Of a stretch of 64,000 bases of DNA, positions 16,660 to 24,292 are shown in pieces. Positions within the stretch are counted from its first letter, which is position 1; the number at the start of each line of letters is the position of its first letter. The DNA comes from Marinirhabdus sp963799365 (lineage in GTDB: Bacteria; Bacteroidota; Bacteroidia; Flavobacteriales; Flavobacteriaceae). The stretch covers positions 62,001-126,000 of the forward strand of contig CAWCWV010000006.1 of NCBI GenBank assembly GCA_963799365.1, in the 5' to 3' direction. Made by a program: the position numbers and the translations under genes. The notes beneath the pieces are model-generated. The model did not search any database. It saw nothing but the letters and a program-made list of their open reading frames with translations, and was not told the DNA's origin.

Positions 16660-18241
16660 AATCCAGGGAGTCTTTAATTATTCTTTTTCGCACTATAAAA
16701 GTACTGTCTAAAACATTTCTAGAAGCCTCAAAATTTTCAAATTTAATATTAGAGAGGGAAGCAAAAGTGTGTGGGAAATCTGTAAGACTGTATTTTCTAT
16801 GCAACACATTTTTAGATAGGGTACCATTTATATTTTTATACTTTTCTGAAAACCAAAACAGTAATGGTACTTCAAACATTGGGCGTGTTCCGTGGTATTC
16901 ATTATGTCCCATAAAGTCCATAGTGTCATAAACTTCGTCCCCGTGATCTGAAAAATAAACCATATAACTGTATCCATCTTGAGCTCTTAGCTTTTCAATG
17001 ACTTCCCTAATTATATGGTCGTTGTACAAGGTTGCATTATCGTAACTATTAGTTTGTTGTATCGCTTTTTCGTGCTGAAATTTTAAACTTTTAGAGGGAG
17101 TTTTAAATTTTTCAAAAGCTATGGGATATCTTTTTTCGTAGCGTACATGTGTTCCAATAAGATGTACAAAAATAATTTTTTTTGATTCGGACGTATCTTT
17201 TAATATTTCATCTAAAACTGGTAGTAGCGCCCCGTCGTAAATATCATAATTATAGTCGTCTGTTGCCATAAAACGCTTGTGGCTGGCGGCACTTCCAATA
17301 ATGGTTGGTATACTTTCATACAATCCAACTGGTTTTTGGTTAGACAGCCAATACGTTGTAAATCCAGCCATATTTGCCAATTGTATAATAGAGCCATTGT
17401 GAGTTGGAGCTTTGTTTTGATCGCTTGCTAGTGTAAGTATTTTTTCTAGTGCAGTAATGGTATGTACATGAGGCGTAATTACACTGTCTAATACAATAAG
17501 TTCATTTTTTATTTCGGTTAACCTTGGGTTTGTTTCTCTGCCATACCCATATAGTTGCATGTGCCATTTTGAAGTAGACTCTCCTATAACTACTATATAG
17601 GTTTGAGGGCTGTTTTTACTTTCAATGTTGGTAAATGCTTTGCTGGTAGGAACGGCTAGTGCATCTTTAAGTTGTTCTTTTGCAAGGAGGTAATCGTCCC
17701 AAGTCGTTAAGGTTGCATATGGAATATTTTCTGTTCTAAATTTTTTATGAATAATAAACATACATCCTAAAACAGCAACTACTATAAACGCTTTATATAA
17801 TATTGCTTTTTTTAAAGGTTTTTGTTGAAATTTATTTTTTCTGAATAAACTTTTCAGCAAAAAAATCATAGGCAACAATAGTATAATAAGAAACAAATAA
17901 GTAGTGCTGTTGAAATAATTCGATAGATAGTCTGAAGCCTCACCAGTATTGGTTTCAAAAATAACATATAAGGCAGAACTACTTATAGGTACACCATATT
18001 GGTAGTAAAAACTTAGCTTTACAAACGCAAAAAAAGCAAGGAATACATACCCAAAGATATTTATAAATGAAATTAGCTTCCAATTCGTAAATAAAAGACA
18101 CAGTAAGAAAATTGCAATAGACATAACCCCAAACCCTACTATCTCTTGAATGTAGTTATTGAAAGGAATGATGAAATATCCAGCACAAAACACCACAGCG
18201 AATGGGAGCCAGAGCCAAAAATGATTTTTGCGGATGTTCAT
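16646..18241 (-). CDS. EptC/CptA-like phosphoethanolamine transferase
   Basis: 531 residues. Four or five membrane segments in the first about 165 residues, then a periplasmic sulfatase-fold domain. The motif VVIGESTSKWHMQLYGYGRETNP (Glu221, Thr223) aligns with the EptC/CptA class, in which the Thr of GEST is the phospho-acceptor. YFSDHGDEVYD and HNEYHGTRPMFEVPLL supply the metal ligands. The family moves phosphoethanolamine from phosphatidylethanolamine onto lipid A or LPS core sugars in the inner membrane. It is coupled to the GDPD-like gene. Confidence 0.87.
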   Translation of the reverse strand: MNIRKNHFWLWLPFAVVFCAGYFIIPFNNYIQEIVGFGVMSIAIFLLCLLFTNWKLISFINIFGYVFLAFFAFVKLSFYYQYGVPISSSALYVIFETNTGEASDYLSNYFNSTTYLFLIILLLPMIFLLKSLFRKNKFQQKPLKKAILYKAFIVVAVLGCMFIIHKKFRTENIPYATLTTWDDYLLAKEQLKDALAVPTSKAFTNIESKNSPQTYIVVIGESTSKWHMQLYGYGRETNPRLTEIKNELIVLDSVITPHVHTITALEKILTLASDQNKAPTHNGSIIQLANMAGFTTYWLSNQKPVGLYESIPTIIGSAASHKRFMATDDYNYDIYDGALLPVLDEILKDTSESKKIIFVHLIGTHVRYEKRYPIAFEKFKTPSKSLKFQHEKAIQQTNSYDNATLYNDHIIREVIEKLRAQDGYSYMVYFSDHGDEVYDTMDFMGHNEYHGTRPMFEVPLLFWFSEKYKNINGTLSKNVLHRKYSLTDFPHTFASLSNIKFENFEASRNVLDSTFIVRKRIIKDSLDYDKR

Positions 18242-18274
18242 ACTTTTAATATGTTTTTATAAAAAGACAAGTAT

Positions 18275-18661
18275 CTATTTTTTTGAGTCTATTCGGTTTT
18301 CGTCGAATGCCGAAGGTAATAATTGTGGAATTAATTTTACAAGTAACGGTAATAATAAGGTGCCACCTGGTAATAAAAAGATGGTTAGTGAAGGAACTGT
18401 TTTACAAATATCCAACAATTGTGCTTTTACTTTTTTCTTTTCAGAAGCAGAAAGTGAACGGGTGGTAGATTTCCCCAAAAGAACCAATAACTCGCCACTT
18501 TCTTCCAATTCTAAGAGCAATCTGTTTTTATTTCTAAGAATAAGTGTTTTTACAGTTTGGGTAGCCTGTTTGTAAAATTGATTCACTGGATGGGCATGAT
18601 CAAAAAGACTTAACTTGCTTTTAGTATCATTGGTAAGTTGGACTAATGTTTTGTGTGGCAT
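18275..18661 (-). CDS. LETM1-related protein, C-terminal part (separate frame)
   Basis: 128 residues, ending SLTIFLLPGGTLLLPLLVKLIPQLLPSAF, the LETM1-like signature. In related flavobacteria I expect this to be the C-terminal third of one protein of about 400 residues often named LETM1-related biofilm-associated protein. Here it is one base out of frame with the upstream 282-residue ORF, which it overlaps by 35 bp. Its ATG at 18661 may allow separate, coupled translation; a frameshift (real or sequencing) is equally possible. Role in cells is not established. Confidence 0.7.
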   Translation of the reverse strand: MPHKTLVQLTNDTKSKLSLFDHAHPVNQFYKQATQTVKTLILRNKNRLLLELEESGELLVLLGKSTTRSLSASEKKKVKAQLLDICKTVPSLTIFLLPGGTLLLPLLVKLIPQLLPSAFDENRIDSKK

Positions 18662-19475
18662 CGCTCAAAGATTCTTCAGGTAACTGTAATTGGCGTAAAA
18701 GTTGGAATAGAAACTCCTTTTCACTTTCATCCATCGAACGGTCATCCCAAACAGCCAAACAGCATATGTCCAGAATATATAACTTCTCATTTTGGTTTAA
18801 GGCAACCGATTGTATATAATGCAGCGGTTTTTCACTAGTATTAGTTTGTGTAAACAGTGTAGCGTCTTCAAAAAGCTCTAGGAGTAAACGATCATATTTG
18901 TTTTTATTTTTTTTGGATTGCAATGCCAAGAAGCAACAATGCATTACCAATTTTTCGAAATTGGCAATATATTTTTTTGAAAGGCTACTCTCATCCAAAA
19001 ATTTTGAAAATGCCAAAACATCTATATAAAGAAATGCGTGGGTGAGTAGGGAAGCAAAATCTCTTTTAAATAAATTATTTGATTCTTGAATACGTACGGT
19101 TAGAATACGTTCTAGCTTGGAAGCATTACTTTTATACCGTGAAAACTGAATAAAAAAACCTTTGCGTTCTTTTTCAATAGCTCTATAAAATGAGATAATT
19201 ATAGTGTATATTTCGTCTGGTGTAGCCTCTTTATTTTCAGCTAGGTATAGCATAGTGAGGTTGTGCAACAAATTTACTTTGGTAGTTTCTTCACGGGTAA
19301 GCTGGAGTCTGTTTTTTGGAGCGATAAATAATAGCGTACGGGAAACTCCAAAAATAAAACCATTTTTTTGAAGCTGGTTATAGGGAACTGCTTCAAAAGT
19401 AACAGCTCCATCTTTTTTAGCTTGCTGTAACAAAGTTAAATATTTGGGAATCCATCCACTAGATGAAGGGTTCAT
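18627..19475 (-). CDS. LETM1-related protein, N-terminal part
   Basis: 282 residues, mostly helical and soluble, starting MNPSSSGWIPKYL and containing FLYIDVLAFSKFL and NEKLYILDICCLAVWDD. It matches by layout the first two thirds of the LETM1-related biofilm-associated proteins and stops just before the LETM1-like segment, which continues in another frame. An in-frame TGA lies just upstream of the second ORF's ATG, so any frame change must fall within about 50 bp around 18627-18675. Confidence 0.72.
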   Translation of the reverse strand: MNPSSSGWIPKYLTLLQQAKKDGAVTFEAVPYNQLQKNGFIFGVSRTLLFIAPKNRLQLTREETTKVNLLHNLTMLYLAENKEATPDEIYTIIISFYRAIEKERKGFFIQFSRYKSNASKLERILTVRIQESNNLFKRDFASLLTHAFLYIDVLAFSKFLDESSLSKKYIANFEKLVMHCCFLALQSKKNKNKYDRLLLELFEDATLFTQTNTSEKPLHYIQSVALNQNEKLYILDICCLAVWDDRSMDESEKEFLFQLLRQLQLPEESLSDATQNISPTYQ

Positions 19476-19628
19476 AATGTTTTGTTTAAGAATGTTTTAA
19501 TTTTAGTTAACATAACATTAACTGCCTTAAGAAAACCGTTAGTTTAATTTCGGCGTAAATAAAGATGAAAGTACATAAACCAAACATAACTTTCAAAAAA
19601 ACTATTATTAATAAATAAATTTTTTAAC

Positions 19629-20333
19629 ATGAAAAAAACGAAACTTTTTGCCGCTATTGGTGGATTGGGAGTAGCAATACTTGCAGTATTTCTTATCGCA
19701 GCAGATCACGTAGATGCTCCAGATGTAGCTGGACAAACAACAGACATTGCAGATTTGTATGCCTTTGAAGGAGACAATCCAAACAACACAGTTTTAATTG
19801 CAACAATTCAAGGACCATTAAGTCCTGGAGATGTAACTAATACTGCTATGTTTGACGAAACTGTAATGATTGAATTTAATATTGACAACACAGGTGATTT
19901 TGTGGAGGATTTGGTGATCCAAGCAGTACGTCGTGGAGATTCAATGTATTTCTTTGGACCAACTGCACCAAGTCAAACAGGTCTTAATAGTCAAGTTGAA
20001 ATTAGCGCTCCTTTATCTAGTGTAAAAATTTCAACTACTGATGAAACAGTAACTGCTTCAAATAACGGTATGTCATTTTTCGCAGGACCAAGAAGAGATT
20101 ATTTCTTTTTTGACTTTGAGCGATTTAACGCTGTAACATCTGGAATGGTAGCACCTGAAGGATTTAATTCACCAGGGACAGATTTCTTTGAAAACTTAAA
20201 TGTCTTAGCCATAAGCGTTGAAGTGCCAAATAGTATGTTAGGTACAGCACCTCCGCACGTTGGAGCAGCTGTAGGATTAACTGGTTTACCTCCCGCATAT
20301 AATGTATGGGTATCTGCAAAGAGAAAACAATAA
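19629..20333 (+). CDS. DUF4331 family exported protein
   Basis: 234 residues. Signal peptide (LFAAIGGLGVAILAVFLIAA) followed by the DUF4331 start ADHVDAPDVAGQTTDIADLYAFEGD. Several beta strands follow (VMIEFNIDNTGDFVEDLVIQ; RRDYFFFDFERFN). Function of DUF4331 is unknown; members are exported and often come in sets. It heads an operon with a second DUF4331-type protein 31 bp on and a TPR lipoprotein. A near-consensus -7 box (TAATTTCG, 19545-19552) lies upstream. Confidence 0.8.
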   Translation: MKKTKLFAAIGGLGVAILAVFLIAADHVDAPDVAGQTTDIADLYAFEGDNPNNTVLIATIQGPLSPGDVTNTAMFDETVMIEFNIDNTGDFVEDLVIQAVRRGDSMYFFGPTAPSQTGLNSQVEISAPLSSVKISTTDETVTASNNGMSFFAGPRRDYFFFDFERFNAVTSGMVAPEGFNSPGTDFFENLNVLAISVEVPNSMLGTAPPHVGAAVGLTGLPPAYNVWVSAKRKQ

Positions 20334-20364
20334 AATAGCTAACGATAAAATTTAAGATAGAGAT

Positions 20365-21078
20365 ATGAAAACAATATATAAATCAATTTTTATAGCCGCT
20401 TTGGCTGTAACAACAACACTCACATTTGTGCAGTGTGCAGACGACGACGATAATGGAAATGCGCTTAACGAACCTACTTGTGATGATGGTATGATGAATG
20501 CCGATGAAGAAGGTATTGACTGTGGAGGTACTTTTTGTGAGCCTTGTGCAGTAATATTAGACTTCTCAGGAACTTACGCTCAAGAAGATATTATGGGACG
20601 TCCAGGAATTAACACTGTTTTTGGTGGATCAGGGATGGTTAAAAATAACTTTAACACTAGTATCGTAAGTGGAAGAGCATCTTTCCAGCCCATATTTGAG
20701 GCAACAATGGAAAATTATTTTGATGTCTACGCAGTAGCGCTTGGAGCAGATCCAGCAGACGTAAATTACGAAACCAACATTTTAGGATTGGATGCTCCAA
20801 CTTTTACAACAGTATTAGCTCAGTTTGATGCTTTACAAGTTGCACCAAATGGAGAAACTACCTATTTTAATCCAGGTACAGGAGCGGCCTTAACAGGACG
20901 TAACCTTTCAGATGATGTTATCGATATTTCATTGATATTAATCTTTGGAGGTAGCGACTTAAACAATTTGAATTTTAGTGATCCTGCAACTGGGCCATTA
21001 TTAATTACAGATGGTGTAGGCGCTGGAGACCGTGATTTTACTCTTGGTTTCCCTTACATGTCTACTGTAAATCAGTAA
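20365..21078 (+). CDS. DUF4331-type lipoprotein with a Cys-rich N-terminal motif
   Basis: 237 residues. Lipoprotein signal ending TLTFVQCADDDDNGN, then a Cys-rich motif CDDGMMNADEEGIDCGG followed by TFCEPC that recurs in Bacteroidetes surface lipoproteins. The rest resembles the C-terminal half of DUF4331 (YAQEDIMGRPGINTVFGG; DVIDISLILIFGG; TDGVGAGDRDFTLGFPYM). Together with the preceding gene it may make up one split DUF4331 unit. Likely tethered to the outer membrane. Function unknown. Confidence 0.75.
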   Translation: MKTIYKSIFIAALAVTTTLTFVQCADDDDNGNALNEPTCDDGMMNADEEGIDCGGTFCEPCAVILDFSGTYAQEDIMGRPGINTVFGGSGMVKNNFNTSIVSGRASFQPIFEATMENYFDVYAVALGADPADVNYETNILGLDAPTFTTVLAQFDALQVAPNGETTYFNPGTGAALTGRNLSDDVIDISLILIFGGSDLNNLNFSDPATGPLLITDGVGAGDRDFTLGFPYMSTVNQ

Positions 21079-21097
21079 TCCACATTTAATTAATTTG

Positions 21098-21130
21098 AAA
21101 AGAGCAATAGGTACTATTGCTCTTTTCTAT
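21098..21130 (+). terminator. Hairpin between the second DUF4331 gene and the TPR gene
   Basis: A 13-bp perfect stem AAAAGAGCAATAG / CTATTGCTCTTTT around a 3-nt loop, with a weak T-rich tail. It may attenuate rather than end transcription, because the TPR gene starts at 21147. Confidence 0.6.
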
Positions 21131-21146
21131 TATAAAAAATTTTACA

Positions 21147-22448
21147 ATGAAACTTTATAACTATTATATCTTTTTAGGTCTAGTATTATTGGTAACTTCT
21201 TGTGCTGAAACTGAAGAAAAATCTACACGTGTTACCAATACACAAGACTATACTGCTTATTTAAGCACAGAAAGAACAAATAACTACGATAACGCAATTG
21301 TTGAAAAAGATTTTTGGTCAAATAAAATGAATGCAGGTACAGATACCACAGCTGTAGGTAGTTTAGGACCTCTAGCAGGGGCTTATGCAACGCTATTTGC
21401 TACAACCGGTAATACTGAAAATTTGTACAATGCCGAAAAAATTTTTAAAAAGGCAATTGTTAATTCTGCGAATAATAAAGACGGTTACACACGTAGCCTA
21501 GCACATAATTATATCTCTCAACATCGATTTAAAGAAGCTAAAAAAATTCTAGAGGAAAGCTATAACGGTATATCGAATAAAAAAGCCACAGAACTGGTTT
21601 TGTTTGATGTATACATGGAACTGGGACAGTATGAAGATGCTTATAAAATGTTAGCGCTCGTAAAAAATAATTCAGACTATAATTACCTGATACGTGTTGC
21701 TAAATGGAGCGATTACAAGGGAGACTTGGATGGCGCCATCCGGTATCTAGAACAGGCACGTGAAATTGCAGATGCCCGAAAGAGCAAATCATTACAAGCA
21801 TGGACCTATACAAATTTGGGCGATTATTATGGCCACGCAGGACGTATTCAGGATGCATATACAGAATACCTTAAAACATTGCGTTTAGACCCAGAAAATG
21901 CATATGCTAAAAAAGGAATTGCTTGGATACTATATTCAGCAGAAAAAAATACAAAAGAAGCTAATAAAATTTTGGACAGTATTATGGTACATCATAAAGT
22001 ACCAGATTATTACTTGTTAAAAGCTGAAATGGCCGAATACCAAAATAATGAAGCTGATAGCCAAAAATTTACCGATAAATTTTTGAATGCGGTAGCACAA
22101 GGAAATTATGGCGCTATGTATAATGCCTACTTAATTGAAGTTTATGCAGATAACAATCCATTAAAAGCACTTGAGTTGGCTGAAGCTGAAGTAGGAAACC
22201 GTGCGACGCCAGAAAGTTATCATTTGCTGGCGCTAGCACAGCTTAAAAATAATAAGCAGCAAGAGGCTTTGAAAACTATTAAAGAGCACGTAGAGGGCAA
22301 AACATCTGAACCAATGGCGTTATATCACAGCGCTTTAGTTTATGAAGCTAACAATGATAAGGAGAAGGTGAAACTGCTTAAAAGCGAATTGTTGGAAGCA
22401 GAATTTGAGGTAGGTCCAGTTTTATTTAAAAAAATACAAAAACTTTAA
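21147..22448 (+). CDS. TPR-repeat lipoprotein
   Basis: 433 residues from ATG 21147, chosen because the lipoprotein signal begins MKLYNYYIFLGLVLLVTSC; the longer frame from 21117 starts inside a hairpin. Several TPR-like helical pairs follow (HNYISQHRFKEAKKIL; WTYTNLGDYYGHAGRIQDAYTEYLKTLRLDP; YHLLALAQLKNNKQQEALKTI). It should be a periplasmic, membrane-tethered scaffold. Operon position after the two DUF4331 genes suggests a joint role. Confidence 0.8.
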   Translation: MKLYNYYIFLGLVLLVTSCAETEEKSTRVTNTQDYTAYLSTERTNNYDNAIVEKDFWSNKMNAGTDTTAVGSLGPLAGAYATLFATTGNTENLYNAEKIFKKAIVNSANNKDGYTRSLAHNYISQHRFKEAKKILEESYNGISNKKATELVLFDVYMELGQYEDAYKMLALVKNNSDYNYLIRVAKWSDYKGDLDGAIRYLEQAREIADARKSKSLQAWTYTNLGDYYGHAGRIQDAYTEYLKTLRLDPENAYAKKGIAWILYSAEKNTKEANKILDSIMVHHKVPDYYLLKAEMAEYQNNEADSQKFTDKFLNAVAQGNYGAMYNAYLIEVYADNNPLKALELAEAEVGNRATPESYHLLALAQLKNNKQQEALKTIKEHVEGKTSEPMALYHSALVYEANNDKEKVKLLKSELLEAEFEVGPVLFKKIQKL

Positions 22449-22554
22449 AACCAAGTATGTAAAACCATCGTATATATGATACAATGGTTGGTTATCTATA
22501 ATTGATAATCAGTAGCCGGAATTAACCGGTTTTTTCAGAGTTTTTTTGTTAGTT

Positions 22555-22586
22555 AGCACCCTTTTAGTCGGGGGTGCTTTTTTTTT
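22555..22586 (+). terminator. Rho-independent terminator of the DUF4331-TPR operon
   Basis: AGCACCC (22555-22561) pairs with GGGTGCT (22572-22578), followed by a run of T. A smaller palindrome CCGG-AATTAA-CCGG with six T lies just before it (about 22517-22536). Confidence 0.8.
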
Positions 22587-22606
22587 GGGTTACTTTGAAA
22601 GCAATT

Positions 22607-22655
22607 TAAAAAAAAAGTGTCCATTAAAATGTTTACAATTTTAACGGACACTTTT
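22607..22655. terminator. Bidirectional hairpin terminator
   Basis: AAAAGTGTCC and TTAAAAT (22613-22630) pair with ATTTTAA and GGACACTTTT (22638-22655) with one mismatch. The A run on the left becomes a T run on the minus strand, so it can end the anti-sigma gene as well. Confidence 0.7.
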
Positions 22656-22715
22656 CAATTTTTGTTTTCTAAAAAGAAAAACTCAGGAGATAGATTGCAG
22701 ATAAAGAAATATATT

Positions 22716-23543
22716 TTAAGGTTGTAAAACAACAGTTCCTAAAACATATAACTGGCTTAAGGTTGGAGTTTCACTACCTCCTGCAGGCTCTAATGTAATT
22801 CCGAAGCCTTCTGCAATAGGGAATTTTTCAAATTTGTAGAGATTCTGCTGTACCGAACTTAATTCTTCTAAAAGCCCCATACTACTTGGAGTAAGAGGCT
22901 CCATAACCAAGGACCATACTTGATATACTTTACCTTCAGGTGCTTTAGGAAGCCCTTTTGAGTCAATATAAGCAATACCTTCTTCTTTATTGTAAAAAAC
23001 TTTAGCAGAAGCCTCTGGAGCAACAGCTTTGTTTCCAGGAAGATTTACTGTATTGAAAGCATCATTTCTTAGTACGGCTAAAATATTTTCGGTTTCTAAC
23101 AGCTCTTTTTCGGTGGTTTGGAGTTGGTCTTCAAGTTCTGCATTTTCTGTAGTAGTAAAATCTACTTCTTGCTCTAGAGAATTTTTTTGATTCATTGCCC
23201 AGAAAAGACCCCCTAATAACAAAATCGCTGCTGCCCAGCCGCTAACTCCAGCCCAATTAAACGATTTTTCATTTGTTCCAATAGTTTTTATATCCTTATT
23301 TTTAGCAGGGCGTATCGCATTTAAGATATACGTCCAAACTATAGATGAAAAGGGCGGAGAAACATTCTCTGCTAATGTTATAAGTGAGGCTTCAATAATT
23401 TCAATCTCTTTTTTAAGATTGGGGAATTTTTGAAGTGCAGCTTCAACTTCATGGGTATCATTTTCAGATAAAGATCCACAAACGTAAAGTTCCAAAATTC
23501 CTGATGCTATAATTTCTTCTTCGTTCATATTATTGTGGGCCAA
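22716..23543 (-). CDS. Anti-sigma factor, RskA-like
   Basis: 275 residues. N-terminal zinc-less anti-sigma helical domain (IIASGILELYVCGSLSEND, 10-85), one membrane segment (WAAAILLLGGLFWAMN, about 100-118), a coiled coil (EQEVDFTTTENAELEDQLQ region, 122-155) and a C-terminal periplasmic RskA domain (GLPKAPEGKVYQVWSLV; FGITLEPAGGSETPT). It should hold the ECF sigma factor at the inner membrane until a signal. The gene overlaps the sigma gene's end by 14 bp, or abuts it if the second Met at 23528 is used. Confidence 0.9.
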   Translation of the reverse strand: MAHNNMNEEEIIASGILELYVCGSLSENDTHEVEAALQKFPNLKKEIEIIEASLITLAENVSPPFSSIVWTYILNAIRPAKNKDIKTIGTNEKSFNWAGVSGWAAAILLLGGLFWAMNQKNSLEQEVDFTTTENAELEDQLQTTEKELLETENILAVLRNDAFNTVNLPGNKAVAPEASAKVFYNKEEGIAYIDSKGLPKAPEGKVYQVWSLVMEPLTPSSMGLLEELSSVQQNLYKFEKFPIAEGFGITLEPAGGSETPTLSQLYVLGTVVLQP

Positions 23544-24069
23544 TTACTAGCCATCTTAAATCACGTAGGCAGTTACGATTTCTTGTTTTAAGCGTGCCTA
23601 GTGGAATTTCTAATTCTTCTGAGGCGTCTTTTTGTGTGTATCCCTTAAAAAATAGTAATTCAATGATATTAATACACATTGGTTTTAATTTATCTACAAA
23701 CTTTTTTATACCAATGGCGTTTGTAGTACTATTTAGGTTGTCATAAGACGTCAAAATATCTACGAAATTTGTGGTGGTTAGGTTTTTTTTCGAGTTTTTA
23801 TAATTTTTAGACCTTGTTTTATCAATAGCTGTATTCCGGGCTATATTTAGTATCCAAGTAAAAAAACGCCCCTTTTTGACATCGTATGCTTCAGAGTTAT
23901 CCCAGATTTTTATAAATGTATCTTGTAGCACTTCTTCCGCTATTGTTTCTTCTAAGACAATGCTGTATATGATTCCATGTAGGGCTTCAGAGTACATTGT
24001 ATATAATCTTTCAAATGCCTTTTCGTTTTTTTGCTGCATTTGAAGGATTAATAAATCAGGTTGTTCCAT
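23530..24069 (-). CDS. ECF-family RNA polymerase sigma factor
   Basis: 179 residues. Sigma-70 region 2 (AFERLYTMYSEALHGIIYSIVL; EEVLQDTFIKIWDNSEAYD; GRFFTWILNIARNTAIDKTR) and region 4 (FFKGYTQKDASEELEIPLGTLKTRN). Directs RNA polymerase to a small regulon, held by the anti-sigma factor encoded next to it. The gene is divergent from the M36 protease gene, 223 bp away, so control of that protease is a reasonable guess. Confidence 0.93.
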   Translation of the reverse strand: MEQPDLLILQMQQKNEKAFERLYTMYSEALHGIIYSIVLEETIAEEVLQDTFIKIWDNSEAYDVKKGRFFTWILNIARNTAIDKTRSKNYKNSKKNLTTTNFVDILTSYDNLNSTTNAIGIKKFVDKLKPMCINIIELLFFKGYTQKDASEELEIPLGTLKTRNRNCLRDLRWLVIGPQ

Positions 24070-24203
24070 ATAATTTTTTTTAGTGCTACTAAGGTAGTAA
24101 TTCCTTTTTTATTTCCCCTCCAACTTTAATTAATTTAATTTAATTCAATTATTAAGCCTAATCAATGAGGAAATGTTAAATATTTTCACTTTATGATGAG
24201 ATA

Positions 24204-24234
24204 TTTGTTAAATTCGTTAAAATTAGTAGCTTTA
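24204..24234 (+). promoter_or_regulatory. Possible promoter of the M36 protease gene
   Basis: TTTG at 24204-24207 and TAGCTTTA at 24227-24234, spaced 19 bp, resemble the flavobacterial promoter with a mismatch in the last base of the -7 box. The leader to the ATG at 24293 would be about 50 nt. Nothing else is apparent in 24070-24292. Confidence 0.4.
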
Positions 24235-24292
24235 CAAAAATTTTTTAAATCTGCTTACTAATTACTAAATCATTAACCTTAAAATTTATTCT

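Noticed and set aside
18228..18575. 115-residue plus-strand ORF
   Set aside because: Antisense to the LETM1-like coding sequence; Ser/Asn-rich with no domain.
18627..18661. Programmed -1 frameshift in the LETM1-like gene
   Set aside because: The second frame is +1 relative to the first, and no classical X-XXY-YYZ slippery site with a stem-loop is evident.
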